Assembly (NCBI GenBank): GCA_023663185.1
Contig: JAMPHY010000015.1
Coordinates: forward strand, 19,575 to 83,574
Direction of reading: 5' to 3'
Length of the DNA stretch: 64,000 bases
Source: Clostridiales bacterium
GTDB lineage: Bacteria > Bacillota > Clostridia > Lachnospirales > Lachnospiraceae
How positions within the stretch are numbered: position 1 is the first letter of the stretch; the number at the start of each line of letters is the position of its first letter. The notes below the pieces were generated by a model. It saw nothing but the letters and a program-made list of their open reading frames with translations. It was not told the origin of the DNA and did not search any database. Position numbers and translations under genes: made by a program. This document shows, one piece after another, positions 18,943 to 29,000 of this stretch.

Positions 18943-20949
18943 ATGACAGCCCGAATCAAGATAAATATAAAAGTTTCGACAATTTTATCAGCGCTGCTTT
19001 TTATACTCTGCCTAAGCCTTTGCTTTAGCAAAATGAAAATGACGGCGTATGCCGGTAGAGGAGATTTCAGCGTTGAGGCGCAGATGCTGCCTTCAAATAA
19101 TGATACTTTAGATATTAGTGTAACTGTAGAAAATAAAGGGGACGATTGGGAAGGCGTAGTGCGAATTATGATAGAGCGCGGACATGAAGCTTATACTAAC
19201 TGCGCCTATGATACCGCGATATCTCTGCCGCAGGGCAGCGTGAAGCAGTTTGTGGTGAAGGTGCCTAAATACAGCTATAATTCTACTACTATAAGCGGCA
19301 CCGTAGAAATTCTTCTGGTTGATAAGAACTCAAAGCCCGTATTTTCTAAGGAGTTCGATAAACTATTGCTTGAAGCCAAAGGAGTTCTTAAGCTGGGGAT
19401 ACTGAGCGATGACTATTCTGCGCTTACCTTTATGGATATGGGCGGAGATAAATTGAGTTTTTATGGAAGCTCGTACCCGATTAAACTTGTGGAGCTTAAT
19501 CAGGATAATTTGTTAGACTCATTGGAAACTTTGGAATTTCTGGTAATAGATAATTATGATACAAGCGTTTTTACATCTGACGAGACTGCGGCGCTTGAGG
19601 AATGGAATAAGGACGGCGGAATACTGATTGTCGGAACCGGAAGGCGCGCGGAGGATACGCTTGCGGGCTTGGATTATCTCGAAGTTGAATATGCAGGAAT
19701 GTGTAATGCGCTAGATGTTGGTTATGAATGGGGCAGTTTCTATATTTATGCAGATGAGTTGGAATTTGCCTCCTTCGATTATTCAGATTACTCATATGAT
19801 TACTCGTATTATGTAGATTCTTCTATTGCCGCCCTGCTGACATATAAAGGCGACGGCGCGATAGGGGTGCTGCCGTATTCCTTAACGGAGCTTGGAAAAC
19901 TGGGCGACGATGCTTATAGTTATTATATCTCTCAGAGCGAATTTGTTTATAAAGCGCTGGACTATATAAGTTCAAACTCCAATATACGATATGATACTGC
20001 TCCGCTTGATTCAACTTATAATCTTGCCGGATATATCAGAAAATTTTTATCCGCACTTGGTAATGGCAATAATTCTTTGAGCTTGGGATTTTTGAAAATC
20101 ATTATAATTATTTATGTTATTCTTGCCGGTCCCGTGCTCTATCTGATTTTGCGCTTTTTAAAGAAAAGGGACTTGTACTGGCTGACAGTGCCGGCGTTGG
20201 CGTTTATGGGGATTATTATAGTCATGCTTGCAGGAAGAAATCTTGAGGTGGTGCGGACAAGGGTATATTCCGTGACGGTATGCGATTTGTCGGCTTCAAG
20301 GGACTGTATGACATTTATGCACTGTTATGATGCAGGTCATGAGGAATGGAAGCTGCGTCTTGCTCCGGAATATGAATATGCAGCGCCTAATGAAGTCTAT
20401 GTGCTTGCAGGCAGCAGCGCCTATCATCATCGTATATTGAAAGAGGGCGAGAGGTTATTTTTTGGCACAGAGCCTGAGACCAGCTTTGAGGACACATATT
20501 TTTACGCCGCTAAAGATATGGACATACAGAATATAGGCAGTATCGATTGTGATACGGCTGGCTCCCTCGTATATAATAGAAGGATAAGCGAAGTTACCAA
20601 TAATACGGAATATGATTTTGAATATCTTGCCGTACTTGATGAAGATCATCTGTGGGTTTATAATGGACTTGCGAGGGGAGAGACTTGTAATCCCGATAAA
20701 ATTAAGGAAATTTTTAAAATAAATGTGAGCAGTGGTAATTACTACTATGATTATATGGAGGCAGCACAGGATAAGCTGAAAGCCGGTAGTATGGATATTG
20801 CAGCGGCGCTTGGCATAGGAATTAACTCAGCGTATAATAACCTTGATACGTTAGATATAGCTGTAATCGGCGTTACGAGCGATTATATTAAAGCGGTAGA
20901 CGATAACTGCAACGAAAAAGCCTATGGCTGTTTCTATGTAATACAATAA
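18943..20949 (+). CDS. Tandem surface-protein paralog 5
   Basis: This is a 668-residue paralog, the last of the array, 28 bases after copy 4 and 14 before the ABC ATPase. It is slightly more diverged at the signal peptide (TAYAG instead of AHAD) and in the leader (GGAGAAAAAG rather than GGGGGATAAAA). It keeps the beta domain, the LVIDNYDTSVFTSDETAAL/GGILIVGTGRRAEDTL segment, the TM pair and a C-terminus ending GCFYVIQ. Its variable patch (DYSDYSYDYSYYVD) is close to that of copy 3. This suggests copy 3 and copy 5 share a recent exchange or a common parent. Confidence 0.88.
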   Translation: MTARIKINIKVSTILSALLFILCLSLCFSKMKMTAYAGRGDFSVEAQMLPSNNDTLDISVTVENKGDDWEGVVRIMIERGHEAYTNCAYDTAISLPQGSVKQFVVKVPKYSYNSTTISGTVEILLVDKNSKPVFSKEFDKLLLEAKGVLKLGILSDDYSALTFMDMGGDKLSFYGSSYPIKLVELNQDNLLDSLETLEFLVIDNYDTSVFTSDETAALEEWNKDGGILIVGTGRRAEDTLAGLDYLEVEYAGMCNALDVGYEWGSFYIYADELEFASFDYSDYSYDYSYYVDSSIAALLTYKGDGAIGVLPYSLTELGKLGDDAYSYYISQSEFVYKALDYISSNSNIRYDTAPLDSTYNLAGYIRKFLSALGNGNNSLSLGFLKIIIIIYVILAGPVLYLILRFLKKRDLYWLTVPALAFMGIIIVMLAGRNLEVVRTRVYSVTVCDLSASRDCMTFMHCYDAGHEEWKLRLAPEYEYAAPNEVYVLAGSSAYHHRILKEGERLFFGTEPETSFEDTYFYAAKDMDIQNIGSIDCDTAGSLVYNRRISEVTNNTEYDFEYLAVLDEDHLWVYNGLARGETCNPDKIKEIFKINVSSGNYYYDYMEAAQDKLKAGSMDIAAALGIGINSAYNNLDTLDIAVIGVTSDYIKAVDDNCNEKAYGCFYVIQ

Positions 20950-20963
20950 CTGGGAGGATAAAA

Positions 20964-21890
20964 ATGCTCTATATCAATGATTTGACAAAAGTTTACGGTT
21001 CTTATCTGGCGGTCAACCACTTGACGCTGCATATTCCGGCAGGGGATTTGTTCGGCTTTGTCGGACCAAACGGCGCGGGTAAGACTACGACTATCCGTAT
21101 AGTCTGCGGTCTGCTAAAGGCAAGCTCAGGCTCGGTGCGTATCGGCGCTGAGTCGTCAGCCGTAGGAAGTAAGCAAATGAAAAGACTGATTGGCTATGTA
21201 CCGGATTTCTTCGGCGTGTATGATAACCTTAAGGTTAAAGAATATATGGATTTTTACGGCTCCATGTACGGTATGTATTCGCGGGACATTGCGAAGTTAT
21301 CAGACGACTTATTAGAACTGGTTAATCTTTCCGATAAAAAGGAAGCCTATGTGGACACGCTCTCAAGAGGTATGAAACAGCGCTTGTGCGTGGCAAGGGC
21401 GTTGCTGCACAGTCCTAAGCTGCTTATTTTGGACGAGCCCAGTTCGGGACTTGATCCAAGAGCAAGGGTGGAAATGAAGGAGCTGCTTAAGAACCTTCAT
21501 TCTATGGGGATAACCATTATCATAAGCTCGCATATTCTTTCGGAGCTTTCGGAGATGTGTACCAGTATCGGCGTGATGAATTACGGTAATCTGATGCTTG
21601 CCGGACGTATGGAGGATATCATGAAGCAGATATCTGGCGCAAGACGCATACATATCCGCATTATTTCCGAGATGGAGCAAGCCGTGAGAGTAATGCAGGA
21701 GCAGGCGTTAGTTAAGATAGAATCCGTCAGGGAGAATGAAATAATTATTTCCTATGGCGCCGCGGACGAGGAAATAAGCGGGTTAATAGGACGGCTTATT
21801 CAAAGCGGTGTGGTTCTTACCGACTTCCATATGGAAGAGGGCAGTCTGGAATCGCTGTTTATGCAGCTTACAGGAGGTGGCGCAAGATGA
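20964..21890 (+). CDS. ABC transporter ATP-binding protein
   Basis: This is a cytoplasmic ATPase subunit of an ABC exporter of the ABC-2/GldA/CcmA class, 308 residues. Walker A is GPNGAGKTT (34-42), the signature LSRGMKQR (133-140), and Walker B with D-loop LLILDEPSSGLDP (153-165), followed by an SSH switch His. A ~90-residue C-terminal extension is typical of the gliding/bacteriocin-export type. Its stop overlaps the start of the permease gene by 4 bases, and the GGGAGG RBS is strong. The permease at 21887 is its obvious partner. Confidence 0.95.
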   Translation: MLYINDLTKVYGSYLAVNHLTLHIPAGDLFGFVGPNGAGKTTTIRIVCGLLKASSGSVRIGAESSAVGSKQMKRLIGYVPDFFGVYDNLKVKEYMDFYGSMYGMYSRDIAKLSDDLLELVNLSDKKEAYVDTLSRGMKQRLCVARALLHSPKLLILDEPSSGLDPRARVEMKELLKNLHSMGITIIISSHILSELSEMCTSIGVMNYGNLMLAGRMEDIMKQISGARRIHIRIISEMEQAVRVMQEQALVKIESVRENEIIISYGAADEEISGLIGRLIQSGVVLTDFHMEEGSLESLFMQLTGGGAR

Positions 21891-22831
21891 AAATGAAAAT
21901 AAGATTAAATCCGATTATAAAGAAAGATTTTCAGGTAGCGGCGCGCAGTATGCGTATAAGCTGGGGCTTGTTTGCTTATGAGGCAGTATTGGCAATGGCA
22001 TATATGATAGCTATGTCGGTCATACAGGAGGTAAACGGCAATATTTACGGAGAGGGCAATATATATAAATCGTTGATATATCTGTTTCCGGTGCTTGCCA
22101 TAGCGCAGCTTGTCATTGTCGCGCTGATTGTGCCTATTATGACCTCTTCTTCCATTTCGGGAGAGAAGGAGAGGCAGACTTTTGATATCATGATGACTAC
22201 TTGTATGTCGCCGTTTTCTATCGTGCTGGGAAAAGTATTCTCCGCCGTACTGCGCATTCTTTTCTATGTGGCGGCGGGAATGCCGATTATGGCGCTGCCG
22301 TTCGTAGTGGGCGGCTTAAAATGGAGCAGCCTGTTTTACTTTCTTTTAGTTGTAGTACTTATTTCGGTGCTTTCGGGAAGTATAGGGATTTTCTGCTCGT
22401 CGTTTTGCCGCAGGTCGATAACCTCCGTAGTTATGTCGTTTATCATATATTTTGTGCTTTATTTTATGACGTTTGTGCCCGCATTAACAGGGGTTGTCTG
22501 GAGTGTAGGCATAAATACAGTGGGTGGAGGCGCCAAAACAGAGAGCCTCTTGATTTTACTGCTTAATCCGTTTGTATTTTTTGAGGAATTTTTTGCAAAT
22601 ATTATGGCGGGGACTTCAATGCTTGGTACAGCAGACTTAAGCACCTCAGTATTTGAGAGCAATGAAGTGGGGATTCTTACCTTTGCTCTTGCAAGGGGGA
22701 AGCTGTGGCTGTTTGCGTCCGCTGTCTGTATCATTATTATGTCGGTTTTATTTATGCTTGCGGCGGCATGGAAGGTCAATCCCATGCACGCACCTTCACA
22801 TAAGAAGAAAAGCAAGAAGGGGAGAAATTGA
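21887..22831 (+). CDS. ABC-2 type transporter permease
   Basis: This is a 314-residue membrane protein with about six hydrophobic segments, the first after a short basic N-terminus (RLNPIIKKDFQVAARSMR). The motif SGEKERQTFDIMMTTCMSPF between TM2 and TM3 is characteristic of ABC-2 permeases working with GldA-like ATPases. It overlaps the ATPase gene by 4 bases and the next gene at TGATG, so translation is likely coupled. The C-terminus is Lys-rich (HKKKSKKG) and cytoplasmic. Substrate unknown. The neighbouring surface paralogs are candidate partners. Confidence 0.92.
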   Translation: MKMKIRLNPIIKKDFQVAARSMRISWGLFAYEAVLAMAYMIAMSVIQEVNGNIYGEGNIYKSLIYLFPVLAIAQLVIVALIVPIMTSSSISGEKERQTFDIMMTTCMSPFSIVLGKVFSAVLRILFYVAAGMPIMALPFVVGGLKWSSLFYFLLVVVLISVLSGSIGIFCSSFCRRSITSVVMSFIIYFVLYFMTFVPALTGVVWSVGINTVGGGAKTESLLILLLNPFVFFEEFFANIMAGTSMLGTADLSTSVFESNEVGILTFALARGKLWLFASAVCIIIMSVLFMLAAAWKVNPMHAPSHKKKSKKGRN

Positions 22832-24210
22832 TGAAGATGGAAAGAAAAGCTTTCTTACAGACAATCCGCATGTACTGTAGAAGAATTAATCTGGCGAAAT
22901 TTGTCGATATAGCGTTGCTTTCGCTATGTGTGGGGGCAGGAGTGGGAATTATCTTACAGGTATTGGCACTGATAGTGCCAATATATTATGTCAACCTATA
23001 TACTGCGATTGCGCTGCTTCTTGCCGCTATGTCGGCAGCAGGGGTAATGGCGGCGCAGCATATTGATATGAAGCACGCCGCGCTTATTATGGACGGCTTC
23101 GGCTTCGGTGAACGGATTATCACGGCTTATGAAAATATGGACGAGGACGGGGAGTTTATCAGATTACAGCGCGAGGACGCCATGCGCAAGCTTAACGAGA
23201 ATGGGGCTAAGATTCATATTCCGCTTTTTAAATCGTGGAAAAAACCGGCGCTTCTTGCTTTAATGTGCGCTCTGTTTGTAGGACTTGCCTTTATTCCCTC
23301 GGAGTCTAAAGAGCAAGCTAGAGAGCTGCACGAAGTCAGGCGAGATGCAAAGGAGAAGAGAAAAGAGATAGAAAAGACCGTGGAGGATTTAGAGAAGCTT
23401 GGAAAAGATAATTTAAGTGTAGAGCAGCAGGCAATGATACAGGAAATGATAGAGAGCCTTGAATCTTCCATGTCAGAATATCAGCAGGCGTCATCGGCGG
23501 AAGCTATCAAGACGGCGGACGAAAAGCTGAATTATAAATATAACGATATGAGTAATCAGTTATCGGCGATGGCGCAGAGTCTTCAAGACGGCGCAGAGGT
23601 TTCACCGGTAACTGCACAGTCCTTGCAGGCTATGGCGAAGAAAATGCAGGAGATGAACGGGGACAAGTCTCAGGGTGAAGGAGAGCTTGCGCAAAGTCAG
23701 GGCGGACAAGGGAATAAACAAAGCGGTGACGGTCAAAGTGGAGACAGTCAAAGCGGCAATGGTCAAAACGGTGAAGGTACGAACGGACAAGGTAAAGGTC
23801 AAAGCGGCAGCGGACAGGACGGAAACGGCGAAGGCGGCGAAGGCATGGACGGTAACGGTCAGAATGGCAGCGGTCAAAACGGTGAAGGTCAAGACGGCAA
23901 TGGACAAGGCAGCGATGGAGATGGCGGAACCGGTAACGGTCGGGGAACCGGCAGCAACAATACGCCGCGTGATTATGTCAGCGTTCCGAATGACATTGCC
24001 GATAACGAAAACCTTACCGGTAATTCCGTAGACCATGAGGAGTCTGAATTTTTCCGCGCTCCGAATGGCTTAAGCTGGGAAGGAGAGCATATTTCACACG
24101 ACGCCGTTATCGGCAGTTATGAACAGAATGCCTATGAAGGTATCGCGGCGGGGAAATATCCAAGCGGTATGGAAAATGTGATAAAGGAGTATTTTTCAAG
24201 TTTTAATTAA
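22831..24210 (+). CDS. Two-TM protein with coiled coil and Gly/Asn/Gln-rich linker (DUF4175-like)
   Basis: No firm family match. The ATG at 22831 is chosen over an upstream TTG because GGGGAGA precedes it and the permease stop overlaps it. Two hydrophobic stretches near the N-terminus, an HIDMKHAALIMDGFGFGERI segment and a third TM (ALLALMCALFVGLAFI) are followed by a Lys/Glu-rich coiled coil (~165-225). Next comes ~100 residues of repeated GNGQ/SGDGQ/GEGQ units and a ~90-residue tail with a final GKYPSGMENVIKEYF motif. This arrangement recalls the DUF4175-type membrane proteins found in MoxR/VWA operons. The linker probably spans the cell wall or tethers a partner. The call rests largely on context. 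Confidence 0.7.
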   Translation: MKMERKAFLQTIRMYCRRINLAKFVDIALLSLCVGAGVGIILQVLALIVPIYYVNLYTAIALLLAAMSAAGVMAAQHIDMKHAALIMDGFGFGERIITAYENMDEDGEFIRLQREDAMRKLNENGAKIHIPLFKSWKKPALLALMCALFVGLAFIPSESKEQARELHEVRRDAKEKRKEIEKTVEDLEKLGKDNLSVEQQAMIQEMIESLESSMSEYQQASSAEAIKTADEKLNYKYNDMSNQLSAMAQSLQDGAEVSPVTAQSLQAMAKKMQEMNGDKSQGEGELAQSQGGQGNKQSGDGQSGDSQSGNGQNGEGTNGQGKGQSGSGQDGNGEGGEGMDGNGQNGSGQNGEGQDGNGQGSDGDGGTGNGRGTGSNNTPRDYVSVPNDIADNENLTGNSVDHEESEFFRAPNGLSWEGEHISHDAVIGSYEQNAYEGIAAGKYPSGMENVIKEYFSSFN

Positions 24211-24240
24211 ACTTTAATTATAGAAAGGAACAGATTTAGC

Positions 24241-25221
24241 ATGAGCGAATTGGATAAAAACAGGCTGCATGAGCCTTTATATATGGCGCAGCAGGCTGCG
24301 GCATGTGAAGCGGAAATTCAGAAGGGAATAATAGGTCAGCGCGAGGTTATAAGAGAGGTTATGCTTGCCATGCTTACAGGGGGCAACGTACTCTTGGAAG
24401 GTATGCCCGGACTTGGCAAGACGCGGCTTGTCAGTACGATAAGTCAAGTATTTGACTTATCATTTAAGCGTATTCAGTTTACGCCCGACCTTATGCCCGG
24501 CGACGTGACAGGTACGAATATTATAGTAAAAAACGAACAGGGCAGCGCTTTTTCTTTTGCAAGGGGACCGATTTTCGCCAACCTTATTCTTGCCGATGAA
24601 ATAAACCGCGCCACGCCTAAGACGCAGTCGGCGCTCTTAGAGGCTATGCAGGAGCATACGGTTACGGTGGGAAACGACAGTCATGTGCTGGACGAACCGT
24701 TTTTTGTACTTGCCACGCAAAATCCTATTGAGAGTGAAGGCACCTATCCTTTGCCGGAGGCGCAGCTTGACCGTTTTATGTTTAAGATTTTGGTGCGTTT
24801 TCCTTCTAAGGCTGAGCTTATAGGAATAGTAGCGCTGACAGAAGGAAATCTGGCGCCGACGATTGAGAAACAGATGGATAGGGAAGGACTGCTGGCGGTA
24901 AGGGCGTTAGTAAATCAGGTGCCGATTGCCGAGGCGGTAATGAACTACATACTGGATATCGTCATGGCAACCCATGCGTCAAACCGCTATATCAGAGAGG
25001 GCGCAAGTCCCAGAGCGGCGCAGAATTTAATTCGCGCCTCAAGAGCAAAGGCGTTCTTAGAGGGGCGCTTCAACGTATCCTTTGCGGACGTGGCGCAGAT
25101 GGCGTTTCCGGTCTTAAGACACCGTATCATCTTGAGCTTTGACGCTATCAGCGAGGGCGTAACAGAGGACGATGTTATTAACAAGATTCTTTCAGATAAT
25201 GGGAGTTATAACGGAAAATGA
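24241..25221 (+). CDS. MoxR-family AAA+ ATPase
   Basis: This is a AAA+ chaperone-like ATPase of 326 residues, usual for MoxR. Walker A is GMPGLGKT (54-61), Walker B LILADE (115-120) followed by INRATPKTQSALLEAM, and sensor 1 is in ATQNPIESEGTYPLPEAQLDRFMF. MoxR proteins remodel or insert metal/cofactor into partner complexes together with VWA-domain proteins. The next two genes supply those (DUF58 and a triple-VWA protein). It overlaps the DUF58 start by 4 bases, indicating coupled translation. Confidence 0.95.
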   Translation: MSELDKNRLHEPLYMAQQAAACEAEIQKGIIGQREVIREVMLAMLTGGNVLLEGMPGLGKTRLVSTISQVFDLSFKRIQFTPDLMPGDVTGTNIIVKNEQGSAFSFARGPIFANLILADEINRATPKTQSALLEAMQEHTVTVGNDSHVLDEPFFVLATQNPIESEGTYPLPEAQLDRFMFKILVRFPSKAELIGIVALTEGNLAPTIEKQMDREGLLAVRALVNQVPIAEAVMNYILDIVMATHASNRYIREGASPRAAQNLIRASRAKAFLEGRFNVSFADVAQMAFPVLRHRIILSFDAISEGVTEDDVINKILSDNGSYNGK

Positions 25222-26099
25222 TACTTGACGCTGCTTTTTTTGATACCTTATCTAGACTGCGGCTTGCCATGTGGCATAAGTCCTCGATGAACCTTACCGG
25301 CAACCGTAAGTCCGTGCAGAAGGGCTCATCGACGGAATTTTCGGATTTTAGGGAATATATGCCGGGAGACGATATCCGCCGTATCGACTGGAATGCTTAC
25401 GGACGGCTGGACAGATTTTTCATAAAAGAATATATGGAAGAAAAAGAAGCGGTTGTCTCAATTCTGCTTGATACCAGCGCTTCTATGGATTATGGGCTTA
25501 AGAAAAAAAGCGAGCTTGCCTGTATGCTTGCGGCGGCGTTCGCTTATATCGGGCTTAATAATATGGACAGGGTTGTGCTGTATGATATGCAGAAGATGAA
25601 TGCGCCATTTGTGGCGGGCAGTGGGAAAAGGGCGGTTCGTCAGCTTACCGAGTGGCTTGATAAGCTTTCCTTTGAGGGAAAAGTGGATATAAGTGAGGCG
25701 GTGCTGCAGTTTCCGGCAAGGGGGCAGGGCGTGGCAATTATTATTAGCGATTTCTGGCAGGAGGCGTTTCTTGATGAGAAGCAGGAGAGCGTGAAGAAGC
25801 TGATTAGATTTCTTAATTACCGCAGGCAGAAAGCCGTACTTTTGCATGTGCTTGCCGGCGAGGAAATATCCGTAGAGCTTACGGGGACGCAGAATTTAAT
25901 CGATATGGAAGAAATGAGCGCAATACGCCTGACACTCGACGATACGAGCATACGTCTGTATGAGACGGCGCTTAAAGATTATACCAACCGTCTTAAGCGG
26001 GAATGCGACAGGTCGGAGGCGTTTTATGCTATATGCAGCACGAAGACAGATTTCTATCAACTTATTTTTAAGGATTTAAGGACACTATATGATATTTGA
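25218..26099 (+). CDS. DUF58 (VWA-like) protein
   Basis: This is a 293-residue protein of the DUF58 family, which accompanies MoxR ATPases. The hallmark FSDFREYMPGDDIRRIDWNA (41-60) is followed by a VWA-like fold with a MIDAS-type motif DTSASM (85-90). It has no signal peptide or TM helix, unlike many DUF58 proteins, which have two N-terminal helices, so it should be cytoplasmic. It overlaps MoxR by 4 bases upstream and the VWA gene by 11 bases downstream. Likely acts as an adaptor between MoxR and the membrane VWA protein (inference). Confidence 0.93.
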   Translation: MILDAAFFDTLSRLRLAMWHKSSMNLTGNRKSVQKGSSTEFSDFREYMPGDDIRRIDWNAYGRLDRFFIKEYMEEKEAVVSILLDTSASMDYGLKKKSELACMLAAAFAYIGLNNMDRVVLYDMQKMNAPFVAGSGKRAVRQLTEWLDKLSFEGKVDISEAVLQFPARGQGVAIIISDFWQEAFLDEKQESVKKLIRFLNYRRQKAVLLHVLAGEEISVELTGTQNLIDMEEMSAIRLTLDDTSIRLYETALKDYTNRLKRECDRSEAFYAICSTKTDFYQLIFKDLRTLYDI

Positions 26100-29000
26100 G
26101 AGCTTATTACCGCTGCTTTTTTTGGCGGCGGTTCCGGTTATTATAATTTTATATCTGCTGAGGCCGAGGGGCAGGGATTATCTGATATCCTCCAATCTCC
26201 TATGGCAGAAGCTGCTTAAGAACGAGCAGGCGAAAACCTTCTTTGAGAAATTTGTGAACAATATCCTTATGTATTTGCAGATTTTGATTACCGTGCTGCT
26301 TATTGTCGCACTGATGTCGCCGTTTATTAATATGAACAGCAAGACGCAGGGCAGGAGCATACTGCTTATAGATACAAGCGGAAGTATGCAGCATACAGAC
26401 GTCTCAGGGAAAAGTCGTCTGGAAGAAGCAAAAGAGCAGGCGATTGATTATGTGCGTTCAGCGGAAAGTATGCGCTGCTGCATTATGACGGTGGACGAAA
26501 CGGGCGTTAAAATGCTTGCCGTGGATATCACAGATACCGACAGCCTGATTCAGACTCTAAGGGGTATTACCTGCAGCGACAGCGGAGGCAGTCTTACGTT
26601 AGCGCAGGAGAGCATAGATATGCTGATGGGCGATAGCGAGGAGAACGCCGCTAATCTGGTAGTGTTTACCGACGGTAATGGAGCGGAGGACTTCGATGGG
26701 CTGCGCGCCGCGGCGGGAAAAGAGCTTCATGTAGTCGGTTCTGCTGTTTATAATGTGGCGAATGATTATACGGTGTTCTCCTCGCGCGAGGACGGTTTAT
26801 ATGATGTGGTCGTAAGCGTAAGCAATTACGGCGATGAGGGCGTTTCTTTTGACGTCGGGCTCTATGATGAAGACGATAAGCTGATTGCGCTTACCAATAT
26901 GAGCCTTAACCCGATGGAGAGCAAGACGTGTCTTTTTGAGGGAACCGAATGGAAGGGGCAGACGCTTACATCAAGGATTGATGGTATTTCTTTTTCAAAG
27001 AATGAGTCCGGCGGGCAGCCTGATAATGTGTCTGACAGTCTTTTGCAGGATAATGTCTCGCGGGCGATAAAAGGCAGGGAAAACAATATTAACGGGCTCT
27101 TAGTTGGAAACGGCAATACCTTTATCGAGAAGGCGTACACGGCTGTGACAGGGCAGAGCATAAGTAAGTCAGAGAATGATACCGTAGCAGGATATGAGGT
27201 AAATGACGTAACGGGAGCGCTAGGCAAAGACGACGCTTACAATGTAGTGATATACGACGCGGGACAGACTCCGAAGGCGGAGGGCTACAATCGGCTGGTA
27301 TTTGGCAGCATGGGCGGCGACTATATAGAGGAATTGGAAAACATCGTGCTGGATATGACGGACTGCGATTTAACCGCTTCATTATCAGGCTTTACCATTG
27401 GCGTCAATACGGCGTACTGTTTTGAACTGCCAGAGGGCGCGGTAAGCTTCTTAGAATATGACGGTAAATGCGTAGGATATTATAGGGAGACTGGCAACCA
27501 TAAGGAGATTGTAGTCGGCTTTGATATCAGGGAGTCGGATTTCCCGCTGCGCGCCGAATTCCCGATTTTCCTTGCTAATGCGATGTTGTATCTTTCGGAT
27601 ACTTCATGGCTTGCGACGAATGTCTATTATGCGGGTGAAGAGATTGCGCTTCAACCGTGGGCGGAGATTGACAGAAGTTCATTTGAGAAGCGTCCTGCTA
27701 AAGCGGGGTTGTACCAGCTTGGCAATGACGAATATCAGGAATCTTATGTGGTGCGTTTCTGTACGAGCACCGAGTCAGACGGACGAAAAACGGCGGAGTC
27801 TGTGTTGGACTTAGCGGGAATGCAGCTTAATAAAGTTAAACGCACCCTGCGCAATGTTTTTCTATTGCTTGCGCTTATTCTGCTGCTTGTAGAGTGGATT
27901 ATATATGTACGGAAAATGCGTTATCACGGAAAGTTTTATCTTGTGGTGCGGGGAGTTGTAGCGATATGCGTTATTTTAGCTATTCTAGGCATAAGTATCC
28001 GCATAGGCAGCGGACAGACCGCGACTGTGTTTGTGGTAGACATTTCTAACAGTAATGAAGAACATCTGGCAGAGACAGAGAAGTATCTGCACGATACCGT
28101 GGATAAAATGCCAAACGGCAATGTCTACGGCATTGTGACATTTGGCAAAAATACGCTGGTGGAACAGTTCCTTACCTCCGAGAAAAGCTATATGGGGCTT
28201 ATGAGCGTGCCGGAGAAAACGGCTACGAATTTTGAAGATGCGCTTTCTAAGGCGCTTACGTTGATTCCGGGCGATTATAAGAAAAGGCTTGTGGTCATTA
28301 CCGACGGCAAGGAAACCAGGGGCGATATTGATAATATGGCGTCTGCGCTATCGACGGGGCAGGTGGAGCTGCTTACCCTTCTGTATGAGGACGAAGTAGG
28401 GGACGACGCTTATATTGATGATGTGACACTCCCGTCATATTTGCATCCGGGAGATAAGTATTCCATAACCGTTATGGTGGCAAGCAACTATGATACCGAC
28501 GCGGTAATTGCGCTCTATAACGGCAGCAGCCTCATAGAAGAAAATAGCGTACACCTTAATAAAGGCAGCAACCGCTTTGTCTTTAATAAACAGGTTGCGT
28601 CTGACGCAGGCGCCGGTTCGATGGAAAATCTGCGTATTCAGGTTAAAGCGCCGGGCGATACCTGTGAGGAAAATGATTTTTACAGCGCGTATTCGGTGGT
28701 GGAGGCGCCGCCGCGCATACTGGTTATCTCCGGTCTTAATGCGGATATATCGGGCTTTTCTTCCATACTTAATGCGGCGGGCTGCGACTATAACATGGTT
28801 TCTGCAATTAATGCGCCCTATACGCTTGAACAAATGCTGGAATATAAGTCGATTATTCTTGCAGACACCTATATTGATGATTTACCTGATGGCTTCATTG
28901 ATAATCTGGAAACCTATGTGAAGGATTACGGCTGCGGCTTTATCTGCTGCGGCGGCGAGGATAGCTTCGCGCTTGGAGGATATCGGGATACTGTGATAGA

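Noticed and set aside
11427-20949. Five-gene array as an assembly duplication
   Set aside because: Copies differ at many sites, have different lengths and lack long identical stretches, so they are genuine diverged paralogs.
23602-24036. Open frames on both strands within the Gly/Asn/Gln linker
   Set aside because: They arise from repeated low-complexity DNA and have no RBS or family match.
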